This document shows, piece after piece, positions 15,789 through 25,341 of a DNA stretch of 52,872 bases. Source of the stretch: Granulicella sp. (lineage in GTDB: Bacteria > Acidobacteriota > Terriglobia > Terriglobales > Acidobacteriaceae). The stretch covers positions 1-52,872 of the forward strand of contig DAHXNO010000112.1 in the NCBI GenBank assembly GCA_027365345.1, read 5' to 3'. Position numbers and translations under genes: made by a program. The notes below the pieces were generated by a model, which was not told the DNA's origin, did no database searches, and worked only from the letters and a program-made list of their open reading frames with translations. Numbering within the stretch: position 1 is the first letter of the stretch; each line of letters begins with the position of its first letter.

Positions 15789-17510
15789 ATGCGGAAGCAG
15801 GAGCATGCTGTAGCCACGGAACCAGGTTGGTCGAAGCGCAGATGTATCGCTTTCTCCGTTCTGGTTCGATCCTTGCGGCTTCTCCGAGCCTGTCTGCCGC
15901 TGTGGTGTCTGGGTTGCAGTTTGGCAATTTTGAAGGCGCAGGCGCCTGCTCCAGAAGCGAGCCCAGCGTTGATGGCGCAGTTGCACGAAGCCATCCGGAC
16001 CGCCGAGCATGGTGACGAAGGCAGCGCATTGGCTCTCACGCAGGAACTCCTTGATCAACACCCCAGGTTCGAGCCGGCGCTGAAGTTCCAGGGTGCGTTG
16101 CTGGAAGACCTGGGCCGCGCGCCGGAAGCCGCCGCCTCATTCCAGGCAGCGCTGAAGCTTGCGCCAACCGATCCGGATCTTCTCTTCAAGGTGGGTTTCT
16201 ATCAACTGGAGGCCGGCCACAACGCCGACGCTATCAGTCTGTTGGTTCGCGCGCTCAAGTATGAACCTGGCGACCGCGACACGCTTTACTATCTTGCCCA
16301 GGCCTACCACTTCCATGGGGATAACACACTCGCCTTGAAGACCATTCAGGAGTGCCTGAAGGTCGATCCCAACGACGCCGCTGTCTGGCAGAAGTATGGG
16401 GAACTGCTCTGCAGCTCCGGCGATAACGAGTCCGCGATCCACTGGCTGCTGAAGGCGCAGCAATCGGATCCCACCCTCGCACGGATTGACTTTGACCTTG
16501 GGGTAGCGAACTACAAGAATATGGATCTGGACCAGGCGTTGGCATACTCCACCAAAGCCGCCGAACGAAATCCGAACGACCTCACCGTGCAGGCTCTACT
16601 TGCAGCCATTGATGTAAAGCTAGGCAAGTGCGAGGACGCTGAACCCGTCTTCCGTTCTATTCTCCAAGTGAAGAGCGATGATGTAGCGTCCTTGCTTGGA
16701 CTGGGCCACTGCGAACTGGAACTGAACCACTATCAGCAGGCGGCGGATTTGCTTGAACAGGTCTTAAAACAGGATCCGACGCAGGTGCTGGCGCACTTCT
16801 ATCTCTCCAGAGCCTATGCGGCCCTGGGTAGAACCGCGGATGCTCAGTATGAAGCCGACCTGCACCGCCAGATGCTGGAGCAGCTCTCAGGTACGGGATT
16901 GCAAACGGATACTGACCATGAGAAGAAGGTCTGGAGCCAGGCACGGGAGCTCCTGACGCAGAACAAGGAAGACGATGCGCTCAAGCTGTTCCGCGACCAA
17001 CCGAACGACCCCTTAGCTACGCCTGCCGGAGCCTACGTTTCGGTGGGAATGCTCTATATCTTTGTGAATAGGCCGAGCGATGCCGAGCGATGCTTACAGA
17101 AGGCCTTAACGCTTGATCCCAACGTTCGCGGCGCCCACCTCTCGCTGGGACTGCTGGCGCTCCAACAGGCTGATCTGGATAAAGCAGAAGGCGAGTTCAA
17201 AGCTGAGTTGGCAGCTCATCCAAACGATCCGGCGGCTGAGGCTGAGTTGGGTGAAGTCTGTTATCACCAGGGCAAATGGTCAGAAGCGGCAGATCTACTG
17301 GCGAAATCAAAGACCACCGTGCCCACGCTGCTGTACATGCTTTGCGATGCAGACTTCCATCTGAACAAAGTGAAAGATGCGGATCTGAATGCGGAACTGC
17401 TGGTGGCCTATGCAAAGCACCAGCCGCAGATAAGGCAGGCCACCATCGATCTACTCCATCGCAATCAACAGGCTGAGCTTGCGGAACGGCTGCAGAAGCA
17501 GCCCTTCTAA
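15789..17510 (+). CDS. Exported tetratricopeptide repeat protein
   Basis: The 573-residue product has an N-terminal membrane or signal segment (LRACLPLWCLGCSLAILKAQA) followed by TPR repeats along nearly the whole length. Examples are LALTQELLDQHPRFEPALKF, AAASFQAALKLAPTDPDLLF, LLVRALKYEPGDRDTLYYL, ALAYSTKAAERNPNDLTVQA and AERCLQKALTLDPNVRGAHL. TPR arrays bind other proteins; no enzymatic domain is seen. It meets the - strand ASPIC gene tail to tail with only 16 bases between the stops. Proteins of this kind are often neighbours of CRTAC1/ASPIC proteins in Acidobacteria, so the two may work together, but this is inference. Confidence 0.85.
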   Translation: MRKQEHAVATEPGWSKRRCIAFSVLVRSLRLLRACLPLWCLGCSLAILKAQAPAPEASPALMAQLHEAIRTAEHGDEGSALALTQELLDQHPRFEPALKFQGALLEDLGRAPEAAASFQAALKLAPTDPDLLFKVGFYQLEAGHNADAISLLVRALKYEPGDRDTLYYLAQAYHFHGDNTLALKTIQECLKVDPNDAAVWQKYGELLCSSGDNESAIHWLLKAQQSDPTLARIDFDLGVANYKNMDLDQALAYSTKAAERNPNDLTVQALLAAIDVKLGKCEDAEPVFRSILQVKSDDVASLLGLGHCELELNHYQQAADLLEQVLKQDPTQVLAHFYLSRAYAALGRTADAQYEADLHRQMLEQLSGTGLQTDTDHEKKVWSQARELLTQNKEDDALKLFRDQPNDPLATPAGAYVSVGMLYIFVNRPSDAERCLQKALTLDPNVRGAHLSLGLLALQQADLDKAEGEFKAELAAHPNDPAAEAELGEVCYHQGKWSEAADLLAKSKTTVPTLLYMLCDADFHLNKVKDADLNAELLVAYAKHQPQIRQATIDLLHRNQQAELAERLQKQPF

Positions 17511-17526
17511 CCACCTTTCGAGGCGT

Positions 17527-19347
17527 TTACTTCGCCTTTGCCGCGGCTTCTTTGATTGTCAGGACTTGGTCGGCCTTGACGTTGGTAAGTACCTGCTTCA
17601 CCCCAGTTGGCCAGGACAGGTCAATCCGTTGGATCACGGTGTCCTCTCCCAGGCCAAAGTGGACGCGCTTGTCGCTGGAGGAGTTATAGCCGACGGTCGT
17701 GGTTGCCTGGTTGTACTGACTGCCATGCGCCGTAGTGATCTTCACCTTGGTTCCAAGGCCATCGCGATTATCCGCCACGCCAACCAGCTTCAGCAGGATC
17801 CAGTGGTTGTGATTTGCAGTACGGTTCATCAGAATCTGTGGCGGACCATTCAAGACCGTCACGACAGCGTCGATCTTTCCATCGTTATTCAAGTCGCCGA
17901 ACGCGGCCCCGCGATGAGCTGCGGGCATGTTAAAGCTCGCGCCAGCCGTGCTACTCACATCCTTGAAGCGAAAGTTGCCCAGGTTTCGAAAGATGCTATC
18001 CGGAAGCTCAAAGGGCCGGTGCTCCACCGCCATGGAGTTGTCCAGGATGGCAGCGTCGGCTGTGAAAAGATCCTTTAGCCCATCATTGTCAAAGTCATAC
18101 GCTCCTAAACCCCATGCCGTCAGGTTGCTGGTTGCTGCCGTCAGTCCGGATGCGTCCGTAGCGTCGTCAAACTGTCCGCCGCCAAGATTTCGGTAGATAG
18201 GAAAGGAGTCGCCGAACATAGCTGTGTGGAAGATGTCAGGAAGTCCATCATTGTTGAGATCGCGGAAGTCCGCCCCCATGCCGGCAACGGTTTTCCCCAT
18301 ATCGTTGTACGCCACGCCGGCGCTCATGGCCTCATCGGTAAATGTGCCATCGCCATTGTTGTGCAACAGAAAGTTGGGAAAGGTATCGTTGGAGATAAAG
18401 ATATCCGTGAATCCATCTCCATCGTAGTCAGCAAACGCAACACCCATCCCTTTGCCCACATATTGCGCAATGTGGGATGAAGCCGATACATCGGTGAATG
18501 TGCCATCCCCGTTATTACGGTAAAGAATGTTGGGCAAACCCTGATAATCATTGGGCGAGCAGTAAGTAGGAAGTCCCTGCACCTTGCAGACCGTGGCAGT
18601 CTTCACGTTGTAATTCAGATAGTTGACAACCAGCAGATCGAGTAACCCGTCATTGTTGTAATCGAACCAGCCCGCAGTCACAGCCCATGCCTTGCCGATT
18701 CCGGGAATCACCCCACTGACGCCCGCATGGGCGGTCACATCGGTGAACGTGCCATCTCCGTTGTTATGGAAGAGTTGATTATGATTCACGCCCGTTACGT
18801 AGAGATCCACATAACCGTCGTTATCATAGTCTCCAGCGGCTACACCCATGGAGTAGCCGATGCCCTCCAGGCCAGCCTTGTCTGTAACATCGGTAAAGGT
18901 TCCATCGCCATTGTTATGGAACAGGCGGTTGGAGTAACTAGCGTCCGACTTATCCAAGGATGGAATCGCTGCGCCGTTGGTGAAGAAGATATCAAGAAGA
19001 CCATCATTGTCATAGTCAAACAACGCCACTCCGCCGGTCATGGTCTCGATCGAGTAGCGGTTGGGACTCACGCTGTTTTTGAGTTTGAAGGTAATCTTCG
19101 ACTGTTTGAGGATATTGTCAAAGACGATCGGCGCGGCGGCGGCGGCTCCCGTCTGGGCATGGTCTGGTATTGCCGCGGTCTGAGATTGCATCGACATGCT
19201 GTTGCCCCAGCAGAGGCAGCAGGCGATGAAGACTACAAGGGCGGGGCGATAGGTTGCGTTCGCCCAGGGTAAGATCAGGGATTTCCGGATCTGTGTGCAC
19301 CTCGGTAGCGTATGAAGACCACACAACCGGTTACGATACAGCACCAT
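17527..19347 (-). CDS. CRTAC1-family FG-GAP/VCBS and ASPIC/UnbV protein
   Basis: The start at 19347 (ATG-GTG-CTG) is preceded by GGAGCTTGAGG and leads to a hydrophobic export segment (ALVVFIACCLCWG). The body is a beta-propeller of repeats of the type LFHNNGDGTFTDVT, with calcium-binding loops such as DYDNDGLLDIFF, DYDNDGYVDLYV, DYDGDGFTDIFI and DLNNDGKIDAVV. The last 90 residues are an ASPIC/UnbV domain: HWILLKLVGVADNRDGLGTKV, YNSSSDKRVHFGLG and IDLSWPTGVKQVL. Such proteins are secreted or surface-bound in Acidobacteria and Planctomycetes; a binding role for cell-surface sugars or proteins is assumed, not shown. It reads in the same direction as the GH30 gene, 318 bases upstream. Confidence 0.9.
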   Translation of the reverse strand: MVLYRNRLCGLHTLPRCTQIRKSLILPWANATYRPALVVFIACCLCWGNSMSMQSQTAAIPDHAQTGAAAAAPIVFDNILKQSKITFKLKNSVSPNRYSIETMTGGVALFDYDNDGLLDIFFTNGAAIPSLDKSDASYSNRLFHNNGDGTFTDVTDKAGLEGIGYSMGVAAGDYDNDGYVDLYVTGVNHNQLFHNNGDGTFTDVTAHAGVSGVIPGIGKAWAVTAGWFDYNNDGLLDLLVVNYLNYNVKTATVCKVQGLPTYCSPNDYQGLPNILYRNNGDGTFTDVSASSHIAQYVGKGMGVAFADYDGDGFTDIFISNDTFPNFLLHNNGDGTFTDEAMSAGVAYNDMGKTVAGMGADFRDLNNDGLPDIFHTAMFGDSFPIYRNLGGGQFDDATDASGLTAATSNLTAWGLGAYDFDNDGLKDLFTADAAILDNSMAVEHRPFELPDSIFRNLGNFRFKDVSSTAGASFNMPAAHRGAAFGDLNNDGKIDAVVTVLNGPPQILMNRTANHNHWILLKLVGVADNRDGLGTKVKITTAHGSQYNQATTTVGYNSSSDKRVHFGLGEDTVIQRIDLSWPTGVKQVLTNVKADQVLTIKEAAAKAK

Positions 19348-19665
19348 CCTCAAGCTCCATTGGGTTGCACACAGTTCCCACCGAACCGATCCTTCCAAAG
19401 TATACCAACCCTCCGATCGCTAATGCCCTTGATCCAAGCCTGTAGGTGCGGCGATCCCGTGGCGAGAGGAGGAGCCAATCGATTGGGAACAGGGCATGGC
19501 AACTCCGTTCTAATCTCCCCGACGCCGGTCCGCAGGATCTCTTTGACACCTGAGGATGGAGTGGAACGCGTTGTCTGGTCTTGCTTCGCCTTGTCTCTAC
19601 GCAGATGTTCAAGAGGAAGTATCCAAATGATTTGCAGTTTCACCTTCTCTTGCGGTGGACTTAGT

Positions 19666-21939
19666 TCAGTTCACGGTAAGGGAGACCGTAGTGGATGCGG
19701 TCAAGCTGCCGCTGGCGCCCGTCACCGTGACCACATACGTCCCGGTGGTGGTTCCCCCAGAGGGGGTGGTTGTTGTGGACGAGCCGCCACTGTTGCAACC
19801 CATCATCATGCTTCCAATGGAAAGCAAGAGCAGCAGGACAATGGTTCTATTCCAGCGCCGCGAGCGAAGCGGGATGCCGAACAGCAACAGCGCCGCAACC
19901 ACCACCCGGCCGACTTGCAAGCCTTGGAAATGCGGGTGGTCCGGACGTTCGAACTTGAAGCTCTTTGCCGTTTGCGCCGTTGTGTTTACGGTGAGAGTTG
20001 CTTCTGCTGACGAGGCGCCACTGATGGAAACTGGCGTGGTGACCGAACAAGTGGGTAGATCGCTTGCCCCTGCCGGGCTGGAAGTGAGCGCACAGGTGAG
20101 GGCCACGGAACCGTTGAATCCGCCTGCCGGAGTAACGGTGACCGTGGATGTTCCGGCGGCTCCCTGCGTGGCAATCGTGATCGCTGTTGCGCTCAACGAG
20201 AAATTCGGGCTCGTAGTCGCGGTGGTGGCGCTAGCCTGGTTGGAGGGAGCGCTGGTCGCGGAGGAACTGACAGCTTCGACAAGATAGTAGTACGTTGTTC
20301 CGGAGGAGAGCCCGGTGTTGGAGTAGGTAGTCCCACTGAGTCCACTTGTGAGCAGGTTGCTGGAGGATGGAGTGAAGCCGCTGGTGGTGCTGCTGTAGAT
20401 GCTGTACGTAGCGCCGGGGGTGCTGCTAGCCGTCCATGCCAGGTTGATTTGACTGCTGGAGACGGCGGTAGCCGTGAGATTGGTTGGCGCGCTTGTGCCG
20501 GCTGAAGCGGCAGGGTTCCAAGAGAAGGTGGCGGCCGACTGGGCAGGCAGGGTGTAGGTAAAATTCGCATTGTTGGGCGCCCAGTTCACATCGAATGTGG
20601 TGGCTGCGCTTCCGTCGTTGTATACGATCAGCACCATGGATCCATTGGGATTCTGGAAAGCAACATCCTCAACGCCGCCGGCGCCGATGGCCGCCGAGTT
20701 GGATTGGACGCGGTATGCTCCTGGAACCACGCCATTCGCCTGCCCATAGAGGTAATAGGAGGTGGTGGGGATAACGGTGGCCGGGGTCACGCTGGTGTTG
20801 ATAGTGACGAATCCGTAACAGTCGGTGCATCCGCCGTTGGTGGGCCCGGAGTTCTGATCGAGCGCTATATTCCACTCGCTGACGCTCTTCGCATAGTTTC
20901 GCGTGGCCCCGATGATCAGGTTTTCCATGCCCCATCCGAGATCGCCATTGAAGGTTCCGGTGGTCTCTCCGGAGCACTCGGTGAACCACGCTCCGAAGTT
21001 CGGGTAGGCCGCTTCCACCTCGGATTGCGCTGAGACGTTGCCGGCATAGCAATGCCATGAGATTCCTGCGACAAGGGAGCCTGCATTGGCCAAGATCGTC
21101 TCTGGGTAGCTGGTGTCGTCCCAGTTGTGCTCATATCCGAAGATCCTGGGCGTGAGACCGGCATTTGCCAGCGCGGGACCGAGATCGTTGACGATGAAGG
21201 TGGACTCTTCGCTGGCGGAGAAGGATTCGGTAGGGTAGCTGGTGCTGGAATTGAGTGGCTCATTCTGGGCAGCGATTGCATAGACGGGAATGCCTTGCGC
21301 CTGATACGCCTGGATGGTCTTAACGAAATATTGAGCGAGCGAGGGCATGTAGGTATCGTTGAAATCGCCTCCGTTCATGGTTCCGGAGAGCTTCATCCAT
21401 GCCGGCGGGCTCCATGGCAACATCTCGACTTTGATGTTCGGGTTGATTGCAAACGCCTGCTTTAGAACTGGGATGGTGTAGGTGAGATCTTTGGCGATGG
21501 AGAAATTTGCGAGGGGAACATCGGTCTCTCCTGCCGGCATATCGTCGTAACTGAAGTCGCCCTGAGCAGAAAAATCGGTAGCGCCCATCGGCTGCCTCAG
21601 CATGGTCAAACCGATGCCTTGCGTGGAGCTGAACAAACTCCGCATCAGGGCAGTCTGCTGAGCTGGGGTGAGGTAGTTATAGATCAGGTAGGCAGAAGAA
21701 CCGGTCATTGCAGCGCCGAAACCATCCATCTGCTGATACTGTGTGGTGGGATTGATGGTGATGGTGTAGGCGCCTGCTGGCTCCGCGCCAAACGACACGG
21801 ATGGTTCTTGAGCCAGAAGGGCAGACTGAGTTCCCGTGGTCTCAACGACGTTGACGGTCTGTGCGCCTATGCCTCGGATTGCTCCAGAGGCGACGGCCAC
21901 GACACTCAGAAACAGACACACCCATCTCTTCTTGCACAC
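19666..21939 (-). CDS. GH30-family glycoside hydrolase with FN3 and Ig-like tail
   Basis: The GTG at 21939 has GGAGG six bases upstream and begins a clean signal peptide (CKKRWVCLFLSVVAVASG); a TTG at 22026 would put 29 extra residues before it. The catalytic domain (to about residue 485) matches GH30 glucosylceramidase/beta-1,6-glucanase enzymes: QQMDGFGAAMTGSSAYLI, LRQPMGATDFS, the acid/base Glu227 in AAQNEPLN, and the nucleophile Glu321 in WFTECSGE. A fibronectin type III domain follows (APTNLTATAVSSSQINLAWT). The C-terminal part has an Ig-like stretch (VTVTPAGGFNGSVALTC), two hydrophobic segments, a cysteine in MMMGCNSGGSS, and the final GTYVVTVTGASG beta module. Likely substrate is a beta-glucan or glucosyl glycan outside the cell. 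Confidence 0.9.
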   Translation of the reverse strand: MCKKRWVCLFLSVVAVASGAIRGIGAQTVNVVETTGTQSALLAQEPSVSFGAEPAGAYTITINPTTQYQQMDGFGAAMTGSSAYLIYNYLTPAQQTALMRSLFSSTQGIGLTMLRQPMGATDFSAQGDFSYDDMPAGETDVPLANFSIAKDLTYTIPVLKQAFAINPNIKVEMLPWSPPAWMKLSGTMNGGDFNDTYMPSLAQYFVKTIQAYQAQGIPVYAIAAQNEPLNSSTSYPTESFSASEESTFIVNDLGPALANAGLTPRIFGYEHNWDDTSYPETILANAGSLVAGISWHCYAGNVSAQSEVEAAYPNFGAWFTECSGETTGTFNGDLGWGMENLIIGATRNYAKSVSEWNIALDQNSGPTNGGCTDCYGFVTINTSVTPATVIPTTSYYLYGQANGVVPGAYRVQSNSAAIGAGGVEDVAFQNPNGSMVLIVYNDGSAATTFDVNWAPNNANFTYTLPAQSAATFSWNPAASAGTSAPTNLTATAVSSSQINLAWTASSTPGATYSIYSSTTSGFTPSSSNLLTSGLSGTTYSNTGLSSGTTYYYLVEAVSSSATSAPSNQASATTATTSPNFSLSATAITIATQGAAGTSTVTVTPAGGFNGSVALTCALTSSPAGASDLPTCSVTTPVSISGASSAEATLTVNTTAQTAKSFKFERPDHPHFQGLQVGRVVVAALLLFGIPLRSRRWNRTIVLLLLLSIGSMMMGCNSGGSSTTTTPSGGTTTGTYVVTVTGASGSLTASTTVSLTVN

Positions 21940-22340
21940 GGGAAGCCTCCGGTTCGACACGCCAGGATGCGCGATCGAGTGGATTTGAGTCCAGGCGAAC
22001 GGTCCATATCCGGCGGGAAGAAACAAACGATTGTTTTCAACGGCCAGGTTAAGGTAAAGAAATCGTCACGGACCATTGAAAGCACAATTGGCGAGATTGT
22101 CAATAACAAAATGACAGACAATCGATTGGATCGGTGCTTTCAGGGGAGAAATTGATTCCTACAACTGCTCCGGGACTTGAGATCCGGGCATGCGGAATCC
22201 GGCACGGAGGGGCAAGCGCATGGGGACATCCTGATGCCGGCGGCTGCTGCGCGCAACGACAAGCAGGTCATCTGCCAGAGGTGGAAGACGTCCGGCACTT
22301 TGCGCGGCGTGAGCGCGGGGAAAGGCGCAACGCGCTCCGC
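21940..22340. other. Spacer holding the GH30 promoter
   Basis: The half next to the GH30 start carries the promoter described separately and a 10-bp palindrome, CAATCGATTG at 22119-22128, that could be an operator upstream of the -35 box. The other half, behind the MetE-like stop, has GC-rich inverted bits but no clear terminator. Confidence 0.5.
22075..22103 (-). promoter_or_regulatory. Promoter of the GH30 gene
   Basis: On the - strand a perfect -35 box TTGACA (22103-22098) is followed, after exactly 17 bases, by TTCAAT (22080-22075), a fair -10 box. Transcription would start near 22068, giving a leader of roughly 130 bases to the GTG at 21939. Confidence 0.6.
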
Positions 22341-23405
22341 TTAGGCTCCCAGTTCGCGAGCGGCCATCGCTGTTCCTTCCACTCTTGCCTGGATCTTGCT
22401 GAAGGCTATCTCTCGTGCGGTGGAAGTATCGTCTGCAAAGGGCGCAAAGCCGCAATCATCCGTCGTTCCGAGTTGTTCGATAGGCAAGAAGGAAGCAGCC
22501 TCCAGCACTCGATCCCGGACTTGGGCGGGTGTCTCCACGTCCGGACGGATGGGATCGATCACACCGATGAAGGCCATGCGATTCCGCCCCAGAAGCCGGC
22601 TCACGCTGCGTAGCACACGCTTCCTGTCCGGTTCGCTGGCCATCTGCAGATAGAACCGGCCCGCGTTCATCTGAAACAGATCCGGGAGCAGGTCTTCGTA
22701 ATCGACATCGGCGCTGTGCGTGGAATCGAGGTCGCCTCCGGGGCAGACATGAACGCCAATCCGCGCGCGTTCGTCTGGACTGAAGCGGTCAAGAACCTGA
22801 TTATTGAGTGCAACGAAACTGCGCAGCAGGGTGCGCGTGGGATCGAGCTTGAGCGACAACCTGGCTTCAGTGAAATCAATCTGGACGCTGTCTGCACCCC
22901 CATTCAGCGCACCCCGGATGTCCGCCTCGGCCTCATCGATAAGATCTGCCAGGAACGCCTCGCGTGGATAGCCGGCGATGGCGACGGATGGATAGAGCAA
23001 GCTCAAGGCAGACGCTGAGATCACCGCCTGCTTCACGCGGGCCTGGGTATAGCGGCGCGCGGCTAGCAGATAGCTGGCGGCATGTATCCCGTAGCGGAAC
23101 GGGGCTCTGGTCAGGCGGGGCAGCCGCCGCACATGTCCGTCTGCAAAGGGAATGGTGACGCCATCCGGCGCCAGGTTGTCCAGCCCGGTGAGAGGGTACG
23201 TAGCGAAGCTCGGCTTTGTCTGCTCGCCGTCGCTGATCACAGGCGATCCGGTGCGCTCGAAGCGCTGGATGGTGTCGCGCAGCGCGTTGCTATACGCCTC
23301 TTCGAGGCTCTCACGGCTCACTTGCCCGGCTTGAAAGGCAGCAATGGCTTGAATCAACGAGGCCGGACGAGGAATGCTTCCAATAGGTTCGGTTGGCATG
23401 GCCAT
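22341..23405 (-). CDS. Core MetE-like methionine synthase / methyltransferase
   Basis: The 354-residue protein matches the C-terminal catalytic half of cobalamin-independent methionine synthase: PIGSIPRPASLIQA at the start, VISDGEQTKPSFATYPL, DSVQIDFTEARLSLK, the zinc-site GVHVCPGG (His and Cys) and TTDDCGFAPF (second Cys) near the end. It lacks the N-terminal half of E. coli MetE, so it belongs to the short core-MetE group, which transfers a methyl group to homocysteine or a related thiol from a donor that may be methylcobalamin or a methylated folate. It is 70 bp behind the nickel/cobalt permease gene on the same strand, likely one transcript. True methyl donor unknown. A second ATG two codons in is also possible as start. 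Confidence 0.83.
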   Translation of the reverse strand: MAMPTEPIGSIPRPASLIQAIAAFQAGQVSRESLEEAYSNALRDTIQRFERTGSPVISDGEQTKPSFATYPLTGLDNLAPDGVTIPFADGHVRRLPRLTRAPFRYGIHAASYLLAARRYTQARVKQAVISASALSLLYPSVAIAGYPREAFLADLIDEAEADIRGALNGGADSVQIDFTEARLSLKLDPTRTLLRSFVALNNQVLDRFSPDERARIGVHVCPGGDLDSTHSADVDYEDLLPDLFQMNAGRFYLQMASEPDRKRVLRSVSRLLGRNRMAFIGVIDPIRPDVETPAQVRDRVLEAASFLPIEQLGTTDDCGFAPFADDTSTAREIAFSKIQARVEGTAMAARELGA

Positions 23406-23475
23406 GCCGGTGAGTGTACCTTAGCTCGCTCCAGAAGGGCCTCCACCGAAAGATGGACTGCCGCAACGATCGTGC

Positions 23476-24585
23476 CTATGGCCGCCGCCGGGAGCCATCG
23501 ATCGCTCCATCAGGACAGGCGGCCTGCAGAGGAACGGCGTCCTCCAACTGGTCCAGGCGCCGCCAACGGTAGATGGCCAGCGAGAGGAGCCAGCTCAGCG
23601 CAAAGAGAGCGATGATGGCGTAGCCCAGGTCTCCAAAGTTGTTGTTCAGGCTGCCTACCAGCCACCAGAACCGTCCCCCCAGGTGGAACTGGGATCCGAT
23701 AAGGCCGAGGCTTTCCACGCCACCCACCACTACGGCTACCACGACGGAGATGGAGGTGATGGTGAGGTTGTAGTAGAGCTTGCGCATCGGCTTGACAAAG
23801 GCCCAGCCGTAGGCTGCCAGCATGAGGATGTTGTCTGTCGTGTCGATGAGCGACATGCCGGCGGCAAACAGCGTAGGGAACACCAGGATGGACCACAGCG
23901 AAAGTCCCTTGGAAGCCTCTGCGGCTGCGATGCCCAGCAGGCCAATCTCCGTGGCCGTGTCAAAGCCCAGGCCAAAGAGTACGCCCAGCGGATACATATG
24001 CCAGCTACGGCGGATCATGCGGAACAAGGGACGAAACAGACGGGAGAGCAGGCCTCGGTTGGCGAGCAGCAGATCAAAGTCTTCCTCCAGGTAGGGTTCG
24101 CCCCGGCGCACGGAGCGGAAGGTGCGGTAGATGGAGCGCAGGATGACCAGGTTGATCGCAGCAATGGCGAAAAGAAACAGCGTTGAGACCAGCGTGCCCA
24201 CCATCCCGCCGACCTCGCGGAAGCTCAGCAGGTGGTGCTGCAGCGCCAGCGCGGTGGCGGCGATGGCCAGGGATCCGAACACCACGATGGTCGAGTGGCC
24301 CAGGGAGAACATCAAGCCGACCGCGACCGGACGCTTGCCCTCCTGCATCAGCTTGCGGGTCACGTTGTCGATGGCCGCGATGTGGTCGGCGTCCACGGCG
24401 TGACGCAGTCCAAAGCTGTAGGCGAGTAAGGCCGTGCCCAGCAGGAGCGGGAAGCGATGGAAGGCAAAGCCCGCCCAGATCCATGCGCCCAGGTTGAAGG
24501 CGGCCAACAGAGCGTAGATGGCCACAACCTTGCTGCGGGTATTGCCGGGTTGGTCGTTCAAGACGGTCCGAAGTACAGAGGCCAT
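23476..24585 (-). CDS. HoxN/NixA-type nickel/cobalt permease (NiCoT)
   Basis: NiCoT proteins are eight-helix inner-membrane secondary transporters for Ni2+ or Co2+. The ATG at 24585 gives 369 residues and starts shortly before the first helix (VVAIYALLAAFNLGAWIWAG). The signature in helix II, GLRHAVDADHIAAIDNVTR (residues about 59-77), with the metal-binding HxxxxDH, is intact. Other family marks are LMFSLGHSTIVVFGS, LFGLGFDTATEIGLL and FAAGMSLIDTTDNILM. A longer frame up to 24798 has no family similarity. Ni or Co preference cannot be told. The neighbouring core-MetE gene and cobO elsewhere in the window make cobalt plausible; no cobalamin or NiCo riboswitch was recognised upstream. Confidence 0.93.
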   Translation of the reverse strand: MASVLRTVLNDQPGNTRSKVVAIYALLAAFNLGAWIWAGFAFHRFPLLLGTALLAYSFGLRHAVDADHIAAIDNVTRKLMQEGKRPVAVGLMFSLGHSTIVVFGSLAIAATALALQHHLLSFREVGGMVGTLVSTLFLFAIAAINLVILRSIYRTFRSVRRGEPYLEEDFDLLLANRGLLSRLFRPLFRMIRRSWHMYPLGVLFGLGFDTATEIGLLGIAAAEASKGLSLWSILVFPTLFAAGMSLIDTTDNILMLAAYGWAFVKPMRKLYYNLTITSISVVVAVVVGGVESLGLIGSQFHLGGRFWWLVGSLNNNFGDLGYAIIALFALSWLLSLAIYRWRRLDQLEDAVPLQAACPDGAIDGSRRRP

Positions 24586-25089
24586 GGTGTTGTTTCGCCT
24601 GGCAGCGGTCTCTGCGGGGCGCGTCCCTTCGTTTGACACTACTGCAAGGATTGTAATATCGCTCGCGCGCTCTTCCCCAAGGCTCGTTCCCACGCCGGGC
24701 GCCATGCCGCCGATCCGTTGCATACCGTAGGGGGATATGGTAGAAAGAAGGAGGCGCGGATTTGACTGCGCCGGAGACCGAGAAATACCCATGAGCATAG
24801 AAGCTGCACAAGAACCTCCAAGTTGGAGGCTTTTCCTGTGCTGTGGAAGGCGCTCTGAAGATCGCCCGTAGCGCAGCGGCCGGCGATCGCTCAGCGCTCT
24901 TCACAGCATGTGACCTGTGATTTGAGCGCGTGAGATGGCGGTTCGTACGCCCTGGTCTCACACCTCCCCAATTGATGATCCACGGCGCTTCTGTGGTCCT
25001 GCGCTTCTGTGGCCCTGTGTCCTCAATGGTCCCGGAGCTTTCGTGCGCAGGCCAATTGGCGGTTGAGCGGATCCCGCATGGAGGCAACC

Positions 25090-25269
25090 ATGAACAAGAC
25101 AACTCTGACGCCACAAACCATGAAATCACTGGTCTGCGTGTGGCGAGCCACAAGGAAGCCGAAGGCGGGGCTTGTCTGCAACTGGATACAGATTGTCCTG
25201 TTGCCGGCGAGGCCAGACGGCAGCGAAGATCCCGCTGTGGAGAGCGGAGAGGAGCGATTATGCGCTTGA
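25090..25269 (+). CDS. Possible 59-residue protein
   Basis: An ATG at 25090 has GGAGG five bases upstream. The frame gives MNKTTLTPQTMKSLVCVWRA, then KPKAGLVCNWIQIVLLPARP and an acidic end. No family is recognised. A strong + strand terminator 73 bases after the stop suggests that a transcript ends there, which supports either this small gene or a small RNA. The composition is not clearly coding. Confidence 0.3.
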   Translation: MNKTTLTPQTMKSLVCVWRATRKPKAGLVCNWIQIVLLPARPDGSEDPAVESGEERLCA

Positions 25270-25341
25270 CCAGGCGGAGGGCTGATAGCAACTCGCCGGC
25301 GTCAACGGGAATGCTCTTCCGCGGCCTATGGCCGAGCCACA

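Noticed and set aside
24586-24900. Cobalamin or nickel/cobalt riboswitch before the permease gene
   Set aside because: No B12 box (GCCACTG) or NiCo four-way junction pattern was found on the - strand.
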